A stretch of 64,000 nt of DNA, taken from Paracraurococcus sp042666655. GTDB taxonomy: Bacteria > Pseudomonadota > Alphaproteobacteria > Acetobacterales > Acetobacteraceae. The stretch is from the NCBI RefSeq assembly GCF_042666655.1, contig NZ_JBHTDE010000004.1, positions 332,837-396,836 on the forward strand. Reading direction: 5' to 3'. Position 1 is the first letter of the stretch; each line of letters opens with the position of its first letter. Positions 16,934 through 26,025 of the stretch are shown piece after piece. The translations under genes were made by a program, and so were the position numbers. Below the pieces are notes generated by a model. That model was not told the DNA's origin, did no database searches, and saw nothing but the letters and a program-made list of their open reading frames with translations.

Positions 16934-18366
16934 GCGCGCCTCATCGGCGTGACGCGCCCGCCCGGCTGAAGCGCGGTCAGTTGTTCCGGCAGGGCATGCG
17001 CCCAGGTGGTGATGCTGCCGGCGCCGAGGCAGACGACGAAGTCGCCCGGCTTGGCGATGGCGTTCACCATCTCGGCCAGGCTGTCCGGCCCCGGCAGCGG
17101 CACCACGCTGCGATGCCCGCGCGCGCGCAGGCCCTCGACCAGCCCGTCCTTGTCGATGCCCTCGATCGGCGCCTCACCGGCGGCATAGACATCCGCCACG
17201 ATCACCGTCCCGGCGTCGTTCATGCAGGTGCAGAAATCCTCGAACAGGGTGGCGAGGCGCGAGTAGCGGTGCGGCTGGACCACCGCGATCACGTCCCGCG
17301 CCCCGGCCTGCCGCGCCGCCTTCAGGACGGCCGCGATCTCCACCGGGTGGTGGCCATAGTCGTCGATCACCGTGATGCCGCCGGCCTCGCCCACATGGGT
17401 GAAGCGGCGCTTGACCCCCTTGAAGCCGGCCAGCGCGCTGCGGATGGTGTCCTCGTCGATCTCCATCTCGACGCCGACCGCGATCGCCGCCAACGCGTTC
17501 TGCACGTTGTGCTGGCCGAGCATCGGCAGCCGCATCGGCTTCATCGTCCGCGTGCGGCCGGTGGTGCGGTCCTGGACGGAGACCGTGAAGGTGGCGCCCT
17601 TGCGGTCGGTCAGCAGCTTCTCCGCCCGCACGTCGGCCTGCGGCGAGAAGCCGTAGGTGACGATGCGGCGGTCGAGCTTCGGGATCATCGCCTGGACTTC
17701 CGGGTGGTCGAGGCAGAGCACCGCGAAGCCGTAGAAGGGGATGTTGGAGACGAACTGGGCGTAGCCCTCCTTCATCGCCTCGGCCGTGCCCCAGTGGTCC
17801 AGGTGCTCGGCATCCATGTTCGTCACGATGGTGACCACGGAGGGCAGCCGGAGGAAGGAGCCGTCGCTCTCGTCGGCCTCGACCACCATCCATTCCCCGG
17901 CGCCGAGCCGCGTGTTGGTGCCATAGGCGTTGATGATGCCGCCGTTGATCACGGTCGGGTCGATCTTGGCGGCTTCCAGCACGCAGGCGACCAGGCTGGT
18001 GGTGGTGGTCTTGCCATGCGTGCCGCCGACCGCGATCGACCATTTCAGCCGCATCAGCTCGGCCAGCATCTCGGCCCGCCGCACCACCGGGATCAGCTTG
18101 GCGCGGGCCGCCTGGACCTCCGGGTTGTCCTTCTTCACGGCGGTCGAGACGACGACGACCTGCGCCGCGCCCAGGTTTTCCGCCGCATGGCCCACCGTCA
18201 CGGCGATGCCGGCGGCGCGCAGCCGGGCGACGTTGTAGCCCTCGGCGATGTCGCTGCCCTGGACCTGGTAGCCGAGGTTGTGCAGCACCTCGGCGATGCC
18301 GGACATGCCGATGCCGCCGATGCCGACGAAGTGGATGGGGCCGATGGTGAGGGGCAGGGCGCGCAT
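16930..18366 (-). CDS. murC: UDP-N-acetylmuramate--L-alanine ligase MurC
   Basis: Adds L-alanine to UDP-MurNAc, the first amino acid of the stem peptide. The 478-residue protein has the N-terminal Rossmann start HFVGIGGIGMSGIAEVL (about 12-28) and the Mur ligase P-loop GTHGKTTTT at 115-123. The central motif EADESDGSFL and C-terminal DDYGHHPVEI follow. The stop codon of murG abuts its ATG without a gap. Confidence 0.97.
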   Translation of the reverse strand: MRALPLTIGPIHFVGIGGIGMSGIAEVLHNLGYQVQGSDIAEGYNVARLRAAGIAVTVGHAAENLGAAQVVVVSTAVKKDNPEVQAARAKLIPVVRRAEMLAELMRLKWSIAVGGTHGKTTTTSLVACVLEAAKIDPTVINGGIINAYGTNTRLGAGEWMVVEADESDGSFLRLPSVVTIVTNMDAEHLDHWGTAEAMKEGYAQFVSNIPFYGFAVLCLDHPEVQAMIPKLDRRIVTYGFSPQADVRAEKLLTDRKGATFTVSVQDRTTGRTRTMKPMRLPMLGQHNVQNALAAIAVGVEMEIDEDTIRSALAGFKGVKRRFTHVGEAGGITVIDDYGHHPVEIAAVLKAARQAGARDVIAVVQPHRYSRLATLFEDFCTCMNDAGTVIVADVYAAGEAPIEGIDKDGLVEGLRARGHRSVVPLPGPDSLAEMVNAIAKPGDFVVCLGAGSITTWAHALPEQLTALQPGGRVTPMRRA

Positions 18367-19494
18367 TCAGTGGGAATCCTGCCGGGCGCGGGCCCGCACG
18401 AGGGAAAGGATGAGGTCGGCGAGCCGCCGCGCCGCATCCGGCTGGGCGAGCTTCGCCGCGGAGGCGGCGGCGCGGGCCAGGCCGCGGTCATCCGCCAGCA
18501 GCGCGCCGAGCTGGCTGGCCAAAGTCGCCGGGGTCAGGCTGGCCTGCGGCATGACGATGGCCGCGCCGGCTTCGGCCAGGGCGCGGGCATTGGCCTGCTG
18601 GTGGTCGTCGATCGCATGCGGCAGCGGCACCAGGATGGCCGGGCGGCCGGCGCAGGCGAGCTCGGCGATGGTGCCGGCGCCGGCCCGCGCCACCGCCAGA
18701 TGCGCGGTGGCCAGCCGCCCGGCAACATCGGGGAAGAAGGCGGAGAGCTCGGCCGGCACGCCGGCCGCGTCGTAGGCGGTGCGGACCCGGGCCAGGTCCT
18801 CCGGCCGGCACTGCTGCGCGACCACCAGGCGCTTCCGCAGCGGCTCCGGCAGCGCGGCGACGGCGGCGGGGACGATATCGGCGAAGATCCGGGCGCCGAG
18901 CGAGCCGCCGAGTACCAGCAGCCGCAGCGCGCCCTCGGTCCCCGGATAGCCGGCGCCGACCAGCGCGGCCAGCGCCGGGCGAACCGGGTTGCCCACCACC
19001 TCGGCCTTCGCGCCGGCCGGCACCCGCGCGGTGCTGCCATGCGACAGGGCGAGCAGGTCGGCGCGCGGCGCCAGCAGCCGGTTGGCACGGCCGAGCACGG
19101 CGTTCTGCTCGTGCAGCACGGTCACCGGGCCACGGCCGAACATGGTCATGGCGGCGAGCAGCGGCGGCACGCTGGGATAGCCGCCGAAGCCGACCACGGC
19201 GGCGGCGTGCAGGTCGCGCAGCAGGCCGCGCGCCTGCATGGTCCCAGCAGCCAGCGCCACCGCGCCCTTGGCCGCCCGCAGCGCGCCGCGGCCGGCGAGG
19301 CCGGAGCCCTTGACCACGAAGCGTTCGGCATTGGCGAAGGCCGGGCTGTCGAAGGCCGCCGACCGTGCATCGGTCATCAGCGCGATACGCTCGCCGCGCG
19401 CCAGCAACTCGGCGGCCAGCGCCTCGGCGGGGAACAGGTGCCCGCCGGTGCCGCCGGCGGCGATGACGATGGGATGCACCGCGGGGCCTCTCAC
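18367..19494 (-). CDS. murG: Undecaprenyldiphospho-muramoylpentapeptide beta-N-acetylglucosaminyltransferase MurG
   Basis: Transfers GlcNAc to lipid I to form lipid II at the inner membrane face. The 375-residue protein has the N-terminal loop IAAGGTGGHLFPA, the second G-loop LVLGGSLGAR, and the C-terminal donor-site region ARAGAGTIAEL. The start is uncertain: a GTG at 19494 is used here, and a GTG 15 bases downstream would give a shorter, more family-like N-terminus. ftsW ends 52 bases upstream of the start. Confidence 0.94.
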   Translation of the reverse strand: MRGPAVHPIVIAAGGTGGHLFPAEALAAELLARGERIALMTDARSAAFDSPAFANAERFVVKGSGLAGRGALRAAKGAVALAAGTMQARGLLRDLHAAAVVGFGGYPSVPPLLAAMTMFGRGPVTVLHEQNAVLGRANRLLAPRADLLALSHGSTARVPAGAKAEVVGNPVRPALAALVGAGYPGTEGALRLLVLGGSLGARIFADIVPAAVAALPEPLRKRLVVAQQCRPEDLARVRTAYDAAGVPAELSAFFPDVAGRLATAHLAVARAGAGTIAELACAGRPAILVPLPHAIDDHQQANARALAEAGAAIVMPQASLTPATLASQLGALLADDRGLARAAASAAKLAQPDAARRLADLILSLVRARARQDSH

Positions 19495-19546
19495 TCTCCC
19501 CTCCGATCGTCGGAGGGCGCAGCCCGGAGGCGTGAATCGGCGGGGG

Positions 19547-20731
19547 TCATTCGCGGCCTTCCAGCCGCGGACCGCGGCGGCGCGTCAGCGCGAGCAGCAT
19601 CCCCATCCCCAGCGCGATCGCCAGCACCGACGACCCGCCATAGGAGACGAAGGGCAGGGTCATGCCCTTGGTCGGGATCAGGTGCAGGGTCGAGGCCATG
19701 TTGACGAAGGCCTGCAAGCCGAACTGCGCCAGCAGCCCGGTCGCGGCGAGCACCACGAACATGTCGCTCTCGGCCATCAGCCGCCACAGCCCGCGCACCA
19801 CGATGAAGCCGAACAGCAGCAGGATAACGGTGCAGATGACGAAGCCGAATTCCTCCCCCGCCACGGCGAAGACGAAGTCGGCATGCGCGTCGGGCAGGGC
19901 ATTCTTGACCCGGCCCTCGCCGGGGCCGCGGCCGAACAGCCCGCCATAGCCGAAGGCCTCCATCGACTTGGTGATCTGGAAGGTGTCGCCCGCGGCGGGG
20001 TCGAGAAAGCGGTCCACCCGGCTGCGCACATGCGGCAGGACGAAATAGGCGCCGATCGCCAGGCCGACGCCGCCGGCGGCGCAGACGCCGACCAGCAGCA
20101 GGTTCAGCCCGGCGACGAAGAACTGCGCCAGGAAGACCGCGACGACGACCATCAGCATGCCGAAATCCGGCTGCGACTTCAGGATGACGGCGATCACTGC
20201 CAGCAGCAGCAGCGCGAGGCCCGGCCACAAGACCTGGGGGTGCAGCAGGCCGATGCCCTGCGGGCGGCCCTCCGCCAGCCGCGCCGCGGCGGCATCCTTG
20301 CCCAGCGCCATCAGCCAGGCCGTCACCACGGCGAAGCAGGGCTTGAGGAATTCTGAAGGCTGCATGGTGCCGAGCAGCGGGATGATCAGCCAGCGCCGGG
20401 CGCCCTTGGTCTCGAACCCGATCACCAGCGTCGCCGCGGTCAGCACCAGGGCGCCAAGGCAGCCCAGCAGGGCGAAGCGCCGCACGCCCTTCGGCGAGAG
20501 CAGCGAGACGATCACCATCAGCGACGCGGCCAGCCCGAGGAAGACCACCTGCTTGGCCAGCAGCAGCGAGCGGGACGAGGTGCCGATGACGCGCTCCGCG
20601 ACCGCCGGCGAAGCCGCCAGCATCATCACGTAGCCGAAGCCGATCAGCGCCAGCAGCGCCGCCAGCGTCCAGCGGTCGATGGTCCACCACCAACGGCCGA
20701 TGGTGGAATTGTCGGCCCGGCTGATCGCCAT
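19547..20731 (-). CDS. ftsW: Septal peptidoglycan polymerase FtsW
   Basis: A SEDS-family membrane glycosyltransferase that polymerises lipid II at the septum together with FtsI. The 394-residue product contains about ten hydrophobic segments. SEDS motifs are present, including PSEFLKPCFAV, KSQPDFGMLMV and the C-terminal KGMTLPFVSYGGSS. Its ATG overlaps the murD stop by one base (TGATG). It lies in the standard place between murD and murG. Confidence 0.96.
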   Translation of the reverse strand: MAISRADNSTIGRWWWTIDRWTLAALLALIGFGYVMMLAASPAVAERVIGTSSRSLLLAKQVVFLGLAASLMVIVSLLSPKGVRRFALLGCLGALVLTAATLVIGFETKGARRWLIIPLLGTMQPSEFLKPCFAVVTAWLMALGKDAAAARLAEGRPQGIGLLHPQVLWPGLALLLLAVIAVILKSQPDFGMLMVVVAVFLAQFFVAGLNLLLVGVCAAGGVGLAIGAYFVLPHVRSRVDRFLDPAAGDTFQITKSMEAFGYGGLFGRGPGEGRVKNALPDAHADFVFAVAGEEFGFVICTVILLLFGFIVVRGLWRLMAESDMFVVLAATGLLAQFGLQAFVNMASTLHLIPTKGMTLPFVSYGGSSVLAIALGMGMLLALTRRRGPRLEGRE

Positions 20732-22101
20732 CAGGCGGCCCTCCCCTGCGTCAGGGCGGTGACGAGGTCACGGAAGCGGTCGCCACGCGCGTCGTAGCCG
20801 GTGAACTGGTCCCAGGAGGCGCAGGCGGGCGAGAGCAGCACCACCGGCGCGCCGCCGGCGAAGGCGGCGGCGGCGGCGGCGGGCAGCGCGGCGTCGAGCG
20901 TCCCGGCGATCTCGTGCGGCACGCCATGCGCGGCCAGGGTTGCGGCCAGGGCCGGTGCGTCGCGACCGATCAGCACGGCGCGGGCGATGCGGGGGAAGAA
21001 GGGGGCGAGGCTCTCGATCCCGCCCTCCTTGGCCTCGCCGCCGGCGATCCAGACGACGCGGTCGTAGCTGGCCAGGGCACGCGCCGCGCTGTCGGCATTC
21101 GTCGCCTTGCTGTCGTTGACGAAGGCGACGCCGCGGATCGTGCCGACCCGCTCCTGCCTGTGCGGCAGGCCGGGGTAGCTCCGCAGGGCTTCGGCCACCG
21201 CCGCGCGCGTGAGACCAAGGTCGAGCGCGCAGGCCGCGGCAGCGGCGGCATTCTGCGCATTGTGGCTGCCAGGCAGGCTGGTGGCCTCGCCCAGGTCGAG
21301 CAGCGGGCCGGACTCGTCCTGCAGCAGCGGCCCCACGGCCCAGACGCCGCCTGGCTGGAACGATTCGCCCGAGATCGGCACCAGCCGGCCGCACGCGGCG
21401 CTGCGCAGCGCGCGGCTGCCCGCGTCGTCCATGCCGAGCACGGCGAGGTCCGCCGGCCGCTGCCCCGCGAAGACCCGAGCCTTCGCGGCGGCATAGCCGG
21501 CCATGTCGCCATGCCGGTCCAGATGGTCCGGCGATAAATTCAACATTACCGCCGTATTGAAGCGAACCGTTACGAGTCTCTCCAACATGTAAGACGACAT
21601 TTCGAGGGTGTAGAGACCGCCATCACACAACATGTTGAGCGAAAGGGCCGCAGGGCCCAGGTTTCCGCCGACCTCGGACGCAATGTTCCCATGTCGAAGC
21701 ATATGGTGCAGCAGCGCCGTGGTGGTCGACTTGCCGTTGGTGCCGGTGATGCCGACGAAACGGGCAGCCGAGCCTGCCGCCCGGACGGCGCGGTACAGAT
21801 ATTCGACGTCGCAGAGGATCGGGCGGCCCGCGGCCCGCGCGGCAGCCGCCGCCGGATGTACGCGGGGCAGGAGATGCGGGATGCCGGGGGAGAGCAACAG
21901 CGCGTCCCAGCGGAAGGCGCCCTCCGCCGGATTCGCCACCGCCAGTCCCGCGGCTTCCGCTGCGGCGCGGCCTTCCGGCCGGTCGTCCCAGCAGGTGACC
22001 TCGGCGCCCCAGTCGGCCAGCCGGCGCGCTGCGGGCAGGCCGGCGCGGCCGAGGCCGACCAGGGCGATGCGTTCGCCGCAGAAGGGTTGGAAATTGCTCA
22101 T
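20731..22101 (-). CDS. murD: UDP-N-acetylmuramoylalanine--D-glutamate ligase MurD
   Basis: Adds D-glutamate to UDP-MurNAc-L-Ala. The 456-residue protein has an N-terminal UMP-binding fold (RIALVGLGRAGLPAA at 11-25) and the P-loop GTNGKST at 120-126. The central LNLSPDHLDRHG and the C-terminal substrate domain with LLSPACASWDQF follow. Its ATG overlaps mraY by 4 bp. A short stretch around 21540-21640 has locally lower GC than the rest of the gene, without breaking the frame. Confidence 0.96.
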   Translation of the reverse strand: MSNFQPFCGERIALVGLGRAGLPAARRLADWGAEVTCWDDRPEGRAAAEAAGLAVANPAEGAFRWDALLLSPGIPHLLPRVHPAAAAARAAGRPILCDVEYLYRAVRAAGSAARFVGITGTNGKSTTTALLHHMLRHGNIASEVGGNLGPAALSLNMLCDGGLYTLEMSSYMLERLVTVRFNTAVMLNLSPDHLDRHGDMAGYAAAKARVFAGQRPADLAVLGMDDAGSRALRSAACGRLVPISGESFQPGGVWAVGPLLQDESGPLLDLGEATSLPGSHNAQNAAAAAACALDLGLTRAAVAEALRSYPGLPHRQERVGTIRGVAFVNDSKATNADSAARALASYDRVVWIAGGEAKEGGIESLAPFFPRIARAVLIGRDAPALAATLAAHGVPHEIAGTLDAALPAAAAAAFAGGAPVVLLSPACASWDQFTGYDARGDRFRDLVTALTQGRAA

Positions 22102-23186
22102 CGGATCTTCAGCGTCGACAGGCCGACAAGCGCCAGCACCATGGCGATAATCCAGAACCGGATCACGATGGTCGGCTCCGCCCAGCCCTTCTTCTCGAAG
22201 TGGTGGTGCAGCGGCGCCATCAGGAAGACGCGCCGTCCGGTTCGCTTGTACCAGAAGACCTGGATGATGACGCTGACGGTTTCGACCACGAACAACCCGC
22301 CGACGATCGCCAGCACGATCTCATGCTTGGTCGCCACCGCGACGCCGCCGAGCGCGCCGCCCAGCGCCAGCGACCCGGTATCGCCCATGAAGACGGCGGC
22401 CGGCGGCGCGTTGAACCAGAGGAATCCGAGCCCCGCGCCGACCAGCGCGGCGAGGAAGACCGCGAGCTCGTTGGCGCCGGGGACGGCGTGCAGCTGCAGG
22501 TAATCCGCCAGCACCCGGTTGCCGACGAGGTAGGCGATGAGGGCAAAGACGCCGGCGGCAATCATCGCCGGCACGATCGCCAGCCCGTCCAGCCCGTCGG
22601 TCAGGTTCACCGCGTTGGAGGCGCCCATCATCACCACCATCCCGACCAGCGGGAAGGCGAAGCCGAAGGGGATCAGAACCTCCTTGAATACGGGCACCGA
22701 CAAGCCACCGGCGATCGCGGGCGGATGCAGCCACCAGACCCAGATGGCGGCGACCAGGCCGATGCCGGCCTGCACCGCCAGCTTCATCCGGCCGGAGACG
22801 CCCTTGGTATTGCGCTTGGTCACTTTCAGCCAGTCATCGGCGAAGCCCAGCAACCCATAGCTGACCGTCACCAGCAGCACCGCCCAGACCAGGCCGCTGC
22901 GCAGATCGACCCAGAGCAGCGTGGACAGCACCAGGGCCAGCAGGATCAGCACGCCGCCCATCGTGGGCGTGCCCTTCTTGGTCACCAAGTGGCTCTGCGG
23001 CCCATCGTCCCGGATCGGCTGGCCGCCGCGTTGGAAGCCGCGCAGCCAGCGGATCACCGCCGGGCCCAGCACCAGGGAGAAAACCAGCGCCGTCAGGCAG
23101 GCGGCACCCGCGCGGAAGGTCGTGTACCGCACCAGGTTGAACAGTGCGAACTCGTCCGCATAGGGCGCGAGCAGGTTGAAGATCAC
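22098..23186 (-). CDS. mraY: Phospho-N-acetylmuramoyl-pentapeptide-transferase MraY
   Basis: An integral membrane enzyme that makes lipid I from UDP-MurNAc-pentapeptide and undecaprenyl phosphate. The 362-residue product has ten hydrophobic segments. Family motifs are FADDWLK (catalytic Asp pair), SNAVNLTDGLDGLA, and the HHHFEKKGWAE loop with three consecutive His near the C-terminus. Overlaps on both sides (4 bp each) support coupled translation with murF and murD. Confidence 0.97.
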   Translation of the reverse strand: MIFNLLAPYADEFALFNLVRYTTFRAGAACLTALVFSLVLGPAVIRWLRGFQRGGQPIRDDGPQSHLVTKKGTPTMGGVLILLALVLSTLLWVDLRSGLVWAVLLVTVSYGLLGFADDWLKVTKRNTKGVSGRMKLAVQAGIGLVAAIWVWWLHPPAIAGGLSVPVFKEVLIPFGFAFPLVGMVVMMGASNAVNLTDGLDGLAIVPAMIAAGVFALIAYLVGNRVLADYLQLHAVPGANELAVFLAALVGAGLGFLWFNAPPAAVFMGDTGSLALGGALGGVAVATKHEIVLAIVGGLFVVETVSVIIQVFWYKRTGRRVFLMAPLHHHFEKKGWAEPTIVIRFWIIAMVLALVGLSTLKIR

Positions 23187-24559
23187 GTCACAGTCTCCGT
23201 CAGCGCCCGCACCACCAGCGCCATACGGCTGCCCAGCGCACCCTTCACCAGCACCACGTCCCCTGGACGCAGCGCCTCCCGCACGATCGGCCCCAGCGCA
23301 GCGCTGTCCGCCGCATGCGCGCCCCGCTTCGCCGCCGGCAGCAGCGCATAGAGCCGCGCCATCTCCGGCCCGCAGCAGAAAACCACGTCCGCCTTGCCAG
23401 CTTCCGAAGCGAGACCCGCATGCAGCGCGGCGGAGAACTCGCCCAACTCGCGCATGTCGCCCAGCACCGCCACGCGTCGTGCGCCGGGCCGCTGCGCCAG
23501 GGTCCGCAGCGCCGCCCGCATCGCCGGCGGCGCGGCGTTGTAGCTCTCGTCCACCAGCAGGGCGGTACCGCCCGGCACTGCGATCTCGCGCGGCGCGCCA
23601 CGGCCGGCACCCGGCGCATAGGCCAGCAGCGCCGGCGCGACACGCCCGGCGTCGTGCCCCAGCGCCTCGACCAGGGCCAGCGCGCAGCAGGCATTCTCGG
23701 CATGGTGCAGGCCCATGGCCGGCATGGTGACCTCGACCAGCCGGCCGCGGATGCCGACCAGCAGGCGGGTGCGGCCGTCGCGCAGGATGCTGGCCTCGGC
23801 CAGGCGGACCTCGGCGCCGGGGTCGCGGCCGAAGCCGATGATGCGGCCTGCCCCGGCGGCCCGTGCCATGGCGGCGAGCCGGCCGAAGAACTCCGAATCG
23901 CGCGGCAGCACCGCGGTGCCGCCCGGCACCAGCCCGGCGGCGATGCTGCCCTTCTCGTCGGCCACCGCCTCAAGGCTGCCCATGTGGCCGATATGTGCCT
24001 CCCCGATCATCGTCACCGCGGCGGCATGCGGGCGGGCGAGGCGGGCGAGGGGCAGGATCTCGCCCGGATTGTTCATGCCGATCTCGATGACGGCGAAGGC
24101 GGCGCTGGCCGGCATCCGGGCGAGGGTGAGCGGCACGCCCCAGTGGTTGTTGTAGGACGCGGCGGCGGCGTGGGTCGCACCGATCGCGCCCAGCAGCAGC
24201 CGCAGCATCTCCTTGGTCCCGGTCTTGCCGACGCTGCCGGTGACGGCGGCGACCTGGCCGGCGCAGCGGGCGCGGCCGGCGACGCCGAGCGCGGTCAGCC
24301 CGGCCAGCGTATCCGCCACCCGCAGCAGCGGCGCCTCGGCCGGCAGGCCGGGCATGTCGCGGTCCACCATGGCCGCCGCCGCGCCGGCGGCCAGCGCATC
24401 GGCGACGAAGTCGTGCCCATCGCGCAGGTCGCGCAGCGCGACGAAGAGGTCGCCGGGCGCCAGGGTCCGCGTGTCGATCGAGATGCCGGTGACGGGGGCG
24501 GCGGGGGCAAGGTTCCCCCCGGTCGCGGCGCGCAGGGCCTCGGCGGTCCAGAGGCTCAT
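23183..24559 (-). CDS. murF: UDP-N-acetylmuramoyl-tripeptide--D-alanyl-D-alanine ligase MurF
   Basis: Attaches D-Ala-D-Ala to the UDP-MurNAc-tripeptide. The 458-residue protein has the Mur ligase P-loop TGSVGKTGTKE at about 107-117, the central EIGMNNPGEI, HAENACCALAL, and DESYNAAPPAMRAAL in the third domain. The start at 24559 overlaps the murE stop by 4 bp. Length is normal. Confidence 0.96.
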   Translation of the reverse strand: MSLWTAEALRAATGGNLAPAAPVTGISIDTRTLAPGDLFVALRDLRDGHDFVADALAAGAAAAMVDRDMPGLPAEAPLLRVADTLAGLTALGVAGRARCAGQVAAVTGSVGKTGTKEMLRLLLGAIGATHAAAASYNNHWGVPLTLARMPASAAFAVIEIGMNNPGEILPLARLARPHAAAVTMIGEAHIGHMGSLEAVADEKGSIAAGLVPGGTAVLPRDSEFFGRLAAMARAAGAGRIIGFGRDPGAEVRLAEASILRDGRTRLLVGIRGRLVEVTMPAMGLHHAENACCALALVEALGHDAGRVAPALLAYAPGAGRGAPREIAVPGGTALLVDESYNAAPPAMRAALRTLAQRPGARRVAVLGDMRELGEFSAALHAGLASEAGKADVVFCCGPEMARLYALLPAAKRGAHAADSAALGPIVREALRPGDVVLVKGALGSRMALVVRALTETVT

Positions 24560-26025
24560 GCCAGCCCCCCGACCAGGTCGCGGACCACCGCCGCGTCGTC
24601 GAAGGGCGTCGTCACGCCATGGATGGTCTGGCCGCTCTCATGCCCCTTGCCGGCGACCGCCAGCACGTCGCCCGGGCGCAGCGCGGCGAGGGCCGCGGCG
24701 ATCGCCGCGCGGCGGTCGCCGGCATCGATGCCGCCCGGGCAGCCGGCCAGCACCGCGGCGCGGATCGTCGCCGGGTCCTCGGAGCGCGGGTTGTCGTCGG
24801 TCACCCAGGCGCGGTCGGCATGCGCGGCGCAGGCGGCGCCCATCAGCGGCCGCTTGCCGGGATCGCGGTCGCCGCCGGCGCCGAAGACCACGTGCAGCGC
24901 GGCGCCGGGCGCCACATGCGGGCGCAGCGCCGCCAGCAGCCGCTCCAGCGCGTCGGGCGTATGGGCGTAGTCCACATAAGCGGCGGCGCCGTTGGGCAGC
25001 CGGGCGGCCAGCTCCATGCGGCCGCGCACGCCGGCGAGGCGCGGCAGATGGGCGAGGGCCCGCGCCGCCGGCATCCCGGCGGCGATGGCCAGGGCCAACG
25101 CCATCAGCGCGTTGTCGGCCTGAAAGCGGCCGGGCAGGGCCAGCCGCACCACCTGGCGGGTGCCGAAGGCGTCCAGTTCGATATCCTGGCCGTCCGGCAG
25201 CGGCCGCTGCGCCTGCAGCCGGATGTCCGCGCCGGCTTCGCCGACCGTGACCAGCCGCAGCCCGCGCGCCGCGGCGACGGCGCGGATCGCCGCCAGCGTC
25301 GCCGCATCCATGTCGGCATTGGCCACCGCGGTGGCGCCCGGCGGCAGCAGCGCCGCGAACAGCCGCAGCTTGGCCGCCCGGTAGGCCTCCATGCCGCCGT
25401 GGTAGTCGAGGTGGTCGCGGGTCAGGTTGCTGAAGCCGGCCGCGGCCAGCCGCACCCCGTCCAGCCGACGCTGCTCGATCCCGTGCGAGGAGGCCTCCAG
25501 CGCCGCATGGGTGATGCCACCGCGGGCCAGCGCCGCCAGCTGGCCCTGCAGCGCCACCGGGTCGGGCGTGGTCAGCGAGGGGCCGGGCGGGAAGCCTTCC
25601 GCCAGCAGTCCCAGCGTGCCGAGCGAGGCGGCCCGCGCGCCGTCCAGCGTCCAGAGCTGGCGGAGGAAATCCACCATGCTGGTCTTGCCGTTGGTCCCGG
25701 TGACGGCGACCACCGTCTCCGGCTGCGCCCCGGCCTCGGCCGCCGCCAGCAAGGCCAGCGCCCGGCGCGGGTCGGCCACGGCGAGCAGCGGCCGCGCCGG
25801 GACCCCGGCCGGCCAGGCGGTGCCCTCCGGCGCCAGCACCGCCGCGGCGCCCTGCGCCACCGCCTGGCCGATGAAGCCGCGGCCATCGGCCTGCGTGCCC
25901 GGCAGGGCGGCGAACAGGAAGCCGGGCCGTACCGCCCGGCTGTCGGCCGTCAGCCCGGCGATCTCCACCGCGGCGCCCGCGGCGGCATCGAGCCCGGCGC
26001 GGCGGAGGAGGTCATCGAGGCGCAA
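24556..26025 (-). CDS. murE: UDP-N-acetylmuramoyl-tripeptide synthetase MurE
   Basis: Adds the third residue of the stem peptide. The 489-residue protein contains the P-loop GTNGKTS at 110-116 and, near the C-terminus, TDDNPRSEDP. The DNPR core is the known signature for meso-diaminopimelate rather than lysine, so meso-DAP peptidoglycan is expected, as in other Gram-negative bacteria. The start overlaps the end of ftsI by 14 bp. Confidence 0.96.
   Translation of the reverse strand: MRLDDLLRRAGLDAAAGAAVEIAGLTADSRAVRPGFLFAALPGTQADGRGFIGQAVAQGAAAVLAPEGTAWPAGVPARPLLAVADPRRALALLAAAEAGAQPETVVAVTGTNGKTSMVDFLRQLWTLDGARAASLGTLGLLAEGFPPGPSLTTPDPVALQGQLAALARGGITHAALEASSHGIEQRRLDGVRLAAAGFSNLTRDHLDYHGGMEAYRAAKLRLFAALLPPGATAVANADMDAATLAAIRAVAAARGLRLVTVGEAGADIRLQAQRPLPDGQDIELDAFGTRQVVRLALPGRFQADNALMALALAIAAGMPAARALAHLPRLAGVRGRMELAARLPNGAAAYVDYAHTPDALERLLAALRPHVAPGAALHVVFGAGGDRDPGKRPLMGAACAAHADRAWVTDDNPRSEDPATIRAAVLAGCPGGIDAGDRRAAIAAALAALRPGDVLAVAGKGHESGQTIHGVTTPFDDAAVVRDLVGGLA

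Noticed and set aside
16981..19704. A plus-strand open frame of about 900 codons
   Set aside because: It lies opposite murC and murG, which have full catalytic motifs. Its composition is that of an antisense frame.
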